Assembly: GCA_002914805.1 (NCBI GenBank)
Contig: JXTB01000593.1
Coordinates: forward strand, 151,780 to 215,779
Source: Parasponia andersonii
Lineage: Eukaryota; Streptophyta; Magnoliopsida; Rosales; Cannabaceae
Length of the DNA: 64,000 bases
Reading direction: 5' to 3'
Position 1 is the first letter of the stretch. Each line of letters starts with the position of its first letter. A model generated the notes under the pieces. It was given only the letters and a program-made list of their open reading frames with translations, was not told where the DNA came from and ran no database searches. Positions 57,325 through 64,000 of this stretch are shown here, in pieces. Made by a program: the position numbers and the translations under genes.

Positions 57325-58540
57325 TCACACGTGGTACTTTTTCAGGTGCTGGGCGTTCCATGTTTTTGGTAGGCTCTTCCCGGTCTTGAGTTCTTTCAGG
57401 ATATATGCACCATTGTCAAGTGCTTTGATCACCTCATAGGGTCCGACCCAGTTAGAATCTAGCTTTGAGGAATTCCCTATTCTGACCTTCAAGACCTAAT
57501 CCCAGGCGTTAAATCGACGAGCGCTAACCTTCTTTGCATAGTAGGACCTGGCCTGCTGGTAGTACGAGGCCAGTTGGACCAGGGCCATGTCCATTGTTTC
57601 TTCTAGGAGGTCTGTGTTGTAACTTAGCTGCTGCTCGTTTAGTGAGGTGTCTCTTACCACTTCGGAGCAAAGGGTCGGGAGGCCAATCTTGGTCAGGATC
57701 ATAACCTCCGACTTGTTGATCTCCACTCCGTGGTTCGATGGGCCCACACAATAATTGATAGCTCTTCTAACTACCTGCTTTTAGCCTCCTAGAAGTTCTT
57801 TTAATGTTACTAAATATGGCCTTGTTCATTGCCTCTGCCTGGCCATTCCCCTGAGGGTAGTTTACATATAAGAAACTGAGCTTTATATCATACAACTCAC
57901 ACAGTTCCTTAAGCTTAGTGTTCTGGAACTGCATGCCATGATCAGCGTGTATCTCTTTCAGTATTCTGTATCGGCAGATTATATTTTTCCAAATGAAATT
58001 AATTGTGTCTACCTTATTAATGGTAGTGTATGCTTCAGCCTCTACCTATTTGGTGAAATAATCAGTGGCCAGCAAGACGTACCTTCTTCCCTTCGGACTT
58101 CTGGGGAGCTCTCCGATGATGTCCAGACCCCATTTAGCGAATGGTCAAGGATTTATATTTGAATGGAGTTCCTTCGTGGGTTGGCACTTCATGGGGGCGA
58201 ACCTCTGGCACTTGTCACATTTCTTGACAAATTGGGCCACCTCGGTCATCATGTATGGCCAGAAGTATCCAGCCATCAAAGCTTTGCGGGCGAGGCTACG
58301 TCCACCAGAGTGGTTGCAGTATGCTCCCTCGTGGATTTCCTCCATCAGCTTCTGTGCCTCGACGGGGCCTACACACCTCAGCATTGGTCCTATCGTTGAT
58401 CTCTTATACAGTCATCCCCCTACCATCGAATATCTGGCAGTCTTCAGTCTAATCGACCTCGTTTCTTGGGGATCCGTGGGTAGGTTTCCCAACGCCAGGT
58501 ATTGGGTGATGGGTTTCATCCACCCCTCGTCTACAGAGTC
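57325..58540 (-). pseudogene. Tat copy 2 integrase
   Basis: The zinc-binding N-terminus is intact in 58145-58384 (HEGAYCNHSGGRSLARKAL, KKCDKCQRFAPMKCQ). The core has Asp in LLATDYFTK (then a stop where Trp is usual), Asp in IHADHGMQFQNTKL and Glu in NGQAEAMNKAIFSNI. The C-terminal part (57496-57747) reads SEVMILTKIGLPTLCSEVVR and AKKVSARRFNAWD, followed by a stop. Pol ends AQHLKKYHV at TGA 57325-57327. Catalytic acids survive but the frame is broken repeatedly. Confidence 0.83.
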
Positions 58541-58652
58541 AGTTGTAAACACATGGAGTGCGAGGGTCTCCAAAGGGTCTCTTGTGTTTTCGCCTTCTAG
58601 CAGAATCTCTACGTGTCCAGTTATCCCCTTGATCGATGCGATTTTAGCTGGC

Positions 58653-60155
58653 TCATTGGATTTCCACCAGGAAGTCCGCCATGACTTGCCCTTTCTTCAC
58701 CACTCGAGGCCGATACTCGATGTCATATATCCCTAGTTCGATGGCCCACTTGGTTAGTCGTCCTGATAGGTCCGGTTTGGCCAAGATTTGCCGGATGGGG
58801 AAATCTGTATATACTGTAACCGAGTGTGCCTCGAAGTATTGCCTGAGTCTTTTCTTAGTGATGACCAAAGCCAGGACCAGTTTCTCTGCCAAAATATCAC
58901 ATCTCGGTGTCCAGGAGCATGCGGCTTGCATAAAACACCAGCTTCTACGTGTTGTCTTTGTCGATGAACAGTACGGCACTGATCGTTACTTCGGACACTG
59001 CCAGATAAGCGTATAGGCTCTGCCCCTCTGCCGGGGAGCCAGGATAGGCGGATGACTTAAGTATAGCTTGAGCACTGTCAGTGCCTTGTCCTGCTCTTCA
59101 CCCCAGATGACAGTGGAGCTTCTCTTTATGCACTGGAAGAAAGGCTTACATCGGTCAGACATCTTCGAGACAAATCGGCTGAGAGCGGCTATCTTCCTAG
59201 TTAGGCGCTGGCCCTCTCGAATGATTGAGGGTCTTTGCACATCTGCAATTGAAGACAACTGGGTCGGGTTGGCCTCAATGCCCCTTCTGCACACGATGTA
59301 CCCCAGGAAATGGCCGGAGGACACCCTGAATGCGCATTTCTTAGGGTTCAGACGCATCCAGTATTGCCTCAGAATCTGGAAACATTCGACTAGATGTCCT
59401 AGATGGTCTGAAGCTTCTTTGCTCTTCACGACCATGTTGTTGATATAGACTTCCATAGTCTTCCATAGCAGCTCGGCGAACATTTTGTTCATGAGCCTTT
59501 GGTAGGTTGCCCCCGCGTTCTTCAAGCCAAAAGGCATATATCTGTAACAGTACAGACCTCGCTCCGTAATGAATGTCGAGTAGAGCTGGACTTCCTCATA
59601 TAGAGGGATCTGGTTGTATCCAGAATAGGTATCTAGGAATCTCATCCTATCGAATCCAGCCATTGCATTGACCATTTGGTCGATCCTTGGCAGGGGGAAG
59701 CTATCTTTCAGGCAGGCCTTGTTCAGGTTGGTGAAGTCTATACAAGTACGGTCATCGCCATTTTTCTTTTTCACCACCACCAAGTTGGAGACTCAACATA
59801 GGTATACGCATTCCATGATCAGGTCGTTCTCCAGTAGTGTCTCTACCTCCTTGTTAATCGCCTTGTTTTTCTCCAGCATGAACCTTCGGGGCCTCTGCCT
59901 GACCAGAGGGAAATTGGGGTATGTATTCAATTGGTGGCAGGCGTGTGCGGGGTCGATCCTGGGTATGTCATCGTGGGACCACGCGAAGACGTCTTTATTC
60001 TGCCTAAGGAACCCTAATAGCTCACTTTTTTCCTCCTCGGGCAGCAGGGTCTCGATTAAAACTACCTTCACTGGTTCTGCTTCTTTCAAAGGGACCTCCA
60101 CCAGCTCTTCAATCATGGATTCTGGCCTATCAAACTCCTCTTCGATCTGCTTCAT
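58653..60155 (-). pseudogene. Tat copy 2 reverse transcriptase and first RNase H, catalytic site mutated
   Basis: The linker (59793-60155) reads FAWSHDDIPRIDPAHACHQL and ends with a stop at ECVYLC. RT (58986-59783) is one long frame: DDRTCIDFTNLNKACLKDSF, RMRFLDTYSGYNQIPLYEEV, MPFGLKNAGATYQRLMNKMF, then YINNMVVKS where the family has YIDDM, so both catalytic aspartates are Asn. RNase H (58653-58979) has YTDFPIRQILAKPDLSGR and ends MADFLVEIQ with a stop. A frameshift lies between RT and RNase H. The second RNase H that should follow is missing. Confidence 0.87.
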
Positions 60156-60172
60156 GTACGCTAGCAGGCAGT

Positions 60173-60310
60173 CTATCTGTCCCCCATCCCCGTCGAGGCG
60201 CTCGCACTCGCATCAGCTCCTCTCAGGGCGGTTGAAAAACATTTTCTCGCAGAGGTTTGGTCTTCTTTGATATCTATTGTATAAGTACCATCCCTTGATA
60301 GGCATCTTAA
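60173..60310 (-). pseudogene. Tat copy 2 protease C-terminal remnant, cut by the copia insertion
   Basis: The frame SRDGTYTIDIKEDQTSARKC matches the end of the protease region of Tat copy 1 (about 11740-11810). Homology stops at 60310, the base before the Tork-like LTR begins. Confidence 0.85.
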
Positions 60311-60848
60311 TGTTAGGGAATAACCTCCCCAATAAACACACAATAGTGGAAGTGATAAAATAAATGTGAAAAATAATGCCGAAATAAATAAATAGAACAC
60401 AAAAATTAGCGTGGTTCACCAAATTGGCTATGTCCACGGAGCTGTTGCAGATCTTCACTATAGGGAGAAAAGAAATTTTACAAGTGTTTACACTCAACAC
60501 TCACAACTCACACCCCAGACCCCGAATACACCCAAGAGAAAAACTGTATTTTTTTTCTCTTAACTCTCAAGAATAAAAACTCTTAATTTTTACTCTCACT
60601 TTACACTTGGTGTATTTCACTCTTTTCTGGGATGAGAAATAATGAGAGATGAGGACACTATTTATAGTGTTAGGCTTCACCAACCTTTACACATTTTTCT
60701 CTCAAAATTTCCTAATATACCACACGGTTTGTACACGTTTTTTGGCCTATGTTTAGTGCATATCTCTTACACATTGAAAGAGCATTTATTGCTCTTTACA
60801 ATTTTATTACATGGTTTGATAACCGTGTGTGGATAACACACGTCAACA
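60311..60848 (-). repeat. 3' LTR of the Tork-like element
   Basis: The 538-bp sequence begins TGTTGACGTG (60848) and ends CCTAACA (60311) in element orientation. The left boundary coincides with the break in Tat copy 2. The partner LTR is outside the window. Confidence 0.85.
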
Positions 60849-60865
60849 ATCTTCCACTTGAAGAC
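60849..60865 (-). promoter_or_regulatory. Polypurine tract of the Tork-like element
   Basis: On the minus strand 'cttcaagtggaagat' directly precedes TGTTGACG, the common copia form. Confidence 0.85.
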
Positions 60866-60919
60866 TGATTTCAATCATGTCTTCACATTTGATCAATGCA
60901 GCAACTCATCTTTTCATCG

Positions 60920-61138
60920 TTACTCCTGCAAGCCAACTGAAGCCGAACATAGCTTCAGTTTATCAATGGTCACCGTCTTTGTTAACATATCAGCAAGATT
61001 CTGACTACCATGAATCTTCTCAAGAGCTATAACTCCATCTTCCAAAGCTGAGTGTATGAAATGGTACTGAACCTGTATATGCTTTATCCGAGCATGATAA
61101 ACAGGGTTCTTTGCCAGATGAATAGCACTTTGGCTATT
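60920..61138 (-). pseudogene. Tork-like RNase H, C-terminal part separated by an insertion
   Basis: The minus strand reads NSQSAIHLAKNPVYHARIKH, HFIHSALEDGVIALEKIHGS and DMLTKTVTIDKLKLCSASVG, ending LQE and TAA (60920-60922). This is the expected continuation of the RNase H cut at ...GKSTLHCN (about 62608). The two parts are otherwise in good order. Confidence 0.88.
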
Positions 61139-62604
61139 GTTGTACTATTTTTACGGTAGCTACGCAAGTGCACGTGCCGAAACAAGTAATATAGTAGTGA
61201 GTGAGTATCGTCTCCACAGGGATTGATTACCAAAATTATTTGTAAAATCTAAGTGTCAAACAAGTTAGTTTAACAATGAGAAATAAAGATTTGTAATAAA
61301 ATAGCAACAATTTAAAGTTGCAAGCAGTAAAGTAAATATTAAGCAGAAAATAATGAGATCTAATCAAGTGATTGTGGATCAGTGATGTGGTTAAGCTGGG
61401 ATTATTGAATCCTCCTTGGTTGCAAATCTGGGTTTAATTGCTGCAGCAACGCCTGTGGCAAAATCACACCAGTAACCGAAAATTCATTTTGTACATATTC
61501 ATCTTCCGAATTCAATATGTTAAAGTTCTTTTAAACCAGATTTGACATATTCCTACACTAACCCAGTTCTCAAAACTTCATTTATAGTATCAATTCTCAA
61601 TGGGTTTGCATGGTAACAATATATTCCTATACCATTACTAATTCAAAGATCTACTAAGAGATGATTGAATTATGCATCATTCAAGCTAAGTCCAACTAGA
61701 TTAACCTTTCCAGAATTAATCTTAATCTGTTTATCCTAAATATTGATGGCCAAGCAACAAAAGGGAATATTAGTGAAGCACACTTGAACGAACTAGCGGA
61801 AAATACCATAAACATTTAAAACAACTTTAATCCATCATTACAACCTCAGATTCATCATAATCCCAGCTAAAGGAACTTAGCTCATGGTCTGAAATGTAAA
61901 AATCAGCAGCCTAAAATGCTCCATAGATTACAGAAAGTTCAAGAAAAGGAAAAGAAAGTAAACACAAAGAAGATTAAAAGAGATAAAGAAAGAGCTAGCT
62001 GGATGATGGTGGTTTAGCTCCTTGCTGCAGCCAGTACTTCTCCTTCTTCCTCCTTCCGTCTCTGTACCTTTCTTCTTTTTCTCCTTTCTTTCCTTTTTCG
62101 TGTAACCCTCAGCTCAGCCGCCTCTTCTTTTCTTTCTTTCCTTTTTCCTTTTATCTTAGGGTAAAACCAAGTACCCTAGCACAGGTGTCAGCTAAATAGA
62201 AGGGTCAGGACCACTTTTTCCTCATTTCTCTTTAGCTGGTATTTTCTGCTGGCTGTCAGCACCAGCAGTTCAAAATAAATACCAGCTGGAAGTTGACTCT
62301 GCTGTTCAGTGCTGCTCTAGCGTGTTGCTGCAGCAAAGCTGCTTCCAGCTTTCACTTAAGCTCAGCTTTCCTTCTCGGTTGCTGCCATTTAATCTCTGCA
62401 TGGTTTAAGACCAGATTTCAGTAATTCTAATAAAAATCAAAGGAAATAAACTAGAAATTAACTAGATTAAGCCTTAAACATCAGCGACGCCAAAAACTAA
62501 AATAAAGTAAAGAAAGGCACCTAAACTATAAAATTTATTCTTCTAAAGCAACTATCCTATGACTAAAAATACACAAGATAACTCTATTTTCATAGAGTTA
62601 TCAT
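61139..62604. mobile_element. Unclassified 1.47-kb insertion within the Tork-like RNase H
   Basis: The copia frame is interrupted here; a 3-bp ATT occurs at both junctions (61136-61138 and 62605-62607). One end holds a hairpin (arms 'gataactcta' and 'tagagttatc', about 62578-62603), and the other has 'cgcaagtgcacgtgccgaaa' and 'gagtatcgtctccacaggga'. It has no coding frame and no LTRs or terminal inverted repeats that I can see. A rolling-circle (Helentron-like) or other non-autonomous element is possible, but the class is not established. Confidence 0.7.
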
Positions 62605-62607
62605 ATT

Positions 62608-64000
62608 ACAATGCAAAGTGCTCTTCCCATAATTCTGACTTAGTTCTTCTAGAAAACTCTGCAACCATATCAACTCCTTGCTTGCTTCTGTCACAGCAAC
62701 ATACTCCGCTTCAGTAGTAGAGAGCGCAACTATCTTTTGTAACTTTGAGACCCAACTGACTGCCGTACCACCTAACGTGAATACATATCCGGTAATACTC
62801 TTCCTGCCATCTATATCACCGGCCATGTCAGCATCAACATAGCCCTGTAGACCCAAATCTGACCTTTCGAAGCACAGGGCCATGTTACTAATACCTCTCA
62901 AGTATCTGAGAATCCACTTTACTGCTTCCCAGTGCTGTTTTCCTGGATTACTCATGTATCGGCTCACAACTCCCACTGCATGTGCTACATCCGGTCTGGT
63001 ACATACCATGGCATACATAAGACTGCCAATAGCAGAAGAATAAGGTACCTTGGCCATGTGAGCTCGCTCTTGTTCTGTTGAGGGTGACTGCTCCTTGGAT
63101 AGTTTGAAGTGACTAGCCAAAGGAGTACTTACAGGCTTTGCACCATCCATGTTGAATCTGCTAAGCACCTTCTTCACATACTCTTCTTGAGATAGCTTCA
63201 AACTCCCATTCACCCTGTCTCTAGAAATTCGCATCCCAAGGATTTGCTTTGCAGCTCCCAAATCCTTCATAGAAAACTCCATTGACAATTCTTTCTTGAG
63301 CTTATTAATTTCCTCTATATTAGCTCTAGCAATCAACATATCATCTACATACAGAAGTAGAATAATATAAGAATTGTCAAACCTCTTCACATAGCAGCAG
63401 TGATCCGCCTGGCACCGCAAGTAACCATTGTTACTCATAAACGCATCAAACTTCTTGTACCACTGTCTTGGAGCCTGTTTCAGGCCATACAGGCTCTTCT
63501 GAAGTTTACACACCATTCTCTCATTCCCTCGTACTTCAAAACCTTGTGGCTGTTTCATATAAATTTCTTCCTCCAGGTCACCATGAAGAAATGCTGTCTT
63601 GACATCTAATTGCTCTAGATACAAGTCTTCTTTAGCCACCAACCCAAGTACTATTCTGATAATGGTCAATTTGACCACTGGAGAGAAAATCTCGGTGTAG
63701 TCGATGCCTTCCTTCTGTTGAAAGCCTTTGACAACAAGTCTTGCTTTGTACCGCTTGCTAACATCATGTTCTTCTTTTATTCGGTACACCCACTTGTTGT
63801 GTAATGCCTTCTTTCCTTCTGGTAGTTCCGCCAGTTCCCATGTCTGATTGGACACCAGTGACTCCATCTCATCTTTCATGGCTAACTCCCACTTGATTGA
63901 TTAATCATTCCGCACCACTTCTTCATAACTCTCTGGCTCGCCTTTATCAGTCAGTAGAATGTAATGCAGTGCCGGAGAATATCTCTGAGGAGGTCGAATT
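62608..64000 (-). pseudogene. Tork-like pol: reverse transcriptase and RNase H N-terminal part
   Basis: A frame of more than 420 codons runs from 63879 to the insertion. RT motifs: NKWVYRIKEEHDVSKRYKAR, EQLDVKTAFLHGDLEEEIYM, KSLYGLKQAPRQWYKKFD, catalytic LLLYVDDMLIARANIEE, MKDLGAAKQILGMRI. RNase H begins LQGYVDADMAGDIDGRKSIT, with ALSTTEAEYVAVTEASKELI and ends at GKSTLHCN, cut by the insertion. Upstream of 63879 the frame continues to the window edge, with one TAA at 63901-63903 (before SIKWELAMKDE). RT acids are intact; the stop and the insertion inactivate the copy. Confidence 0.9.

Larger units (their letters stand above)
51080..60310 (-). mobile_element. Tat-lineage Ty3/gypsy retrotransposon (Tat copy 2), truncated by a copia insertion
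   Basis: In minus orientation the visible part runs from the end of protease (60310) through RT, RNase H, integrase, tandem repeats, aORF (on the plus strand) and PPT to the 3' LTR (51080-51866). The same order, repeats and aORF as in Tat copy 1 show it is the same or a sister family. Gag, most of protease and the 5' LTR lie beyond the Tork-like element that starts at 60311, past the window edge if they survive. The archaeal RNase H is deleted and the RT active site mutated. Confidence 0.9.
60311..64000 (-). mobile_element. Tork-like Ty1/copia retrotransposon, 3' part, running off the window
   Basis: In minus orientation the window holds the end of integrase/linker, RT, RNase H, PPT and the 3' LTR (60311-60848). 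RT motifs resemble the Tork/Tnt1 group (RLVVKGFQQKEGIDYTEIFS). The 5' half lies beyond 64000. It has inserted into the protease region of Tat copy 2 and is itself split by an insertion at 61139-62604. Its RT frame is nearly clean, so it is younger than its host element. Confidence 0.9.

Overview
This is nuclear DNA of a flowering plant, probably a eudicot; the species cannot be named from the window. The evidence is spliced genes with GT-AG introns, long AT-rich intergenic stretches, and a dense nest of plant-type LTR retrotransposons (Tat and Tekay Ty3/gypsy; SIRE-like and Tork-like Ty1/copia) plus a CACTA-like DNA transposon. Two assembly gaps are visible: one N at 13119 and 363 N at 23879-24241.

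Layout. 1-3490 is AT-rich intergenic DNA. 3823-5203 (minus) is a three-exon gene for an SCNM1-like zinc-finger protein of the spliceosome, the only apparently intact host gene. 5260-8730 is AT-rich with no gene. 8736-23108 (plus) is a Tat-lineage Ty3/gypsy element with a 5-bp target duplication (CTAAA at both ends), two outer LTRs, a third internal LTR with an inverted LTR piece beside it, decayed gag-pol with a second (archaeal-type) RNase H, tandem repeats downstream of pol, and a large antisense ORF (aORF). 23387-49353 (minus) appears to be one phytocyanin-like gene whose two exons are separated by about 25.4 kb. The intron holds a Tekay chromovirus (from about 24242 to 32830, minus), a CACTA-like element (about 34978-47876) with a 6.8-kb SIRE-like copia element inside it (37984-44803, minus), and a subtilase pseudogene fragment (48195-48873, plus). 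Exon 2 carries one in-frame stop. 51080-60310 (minus) is a second Tat element, with its aORF on the plus strand. It is cut at 60311 by a Tork-like copia element (minus, running off the right edge), which is itself split by a 1.47-kb unclassified insertion (61139-62604).

The TE genes form the usual gag-protease-RT-RNase H-integrase sets, but nearly all are broken. Many stops look like C-to-T changes (CGA to TGA, CAA to TAA, TGG to TAG), as expected for old methylated copies. The most notable points are the two-exon gene stretched around nested transposons, the three-LTR Tat element with a duplicated aORF segment, a conserved hairpin next to the polypurine tract of both Tat copies, and an exact 251-bp duplication around a single N that looks like an assembly error.
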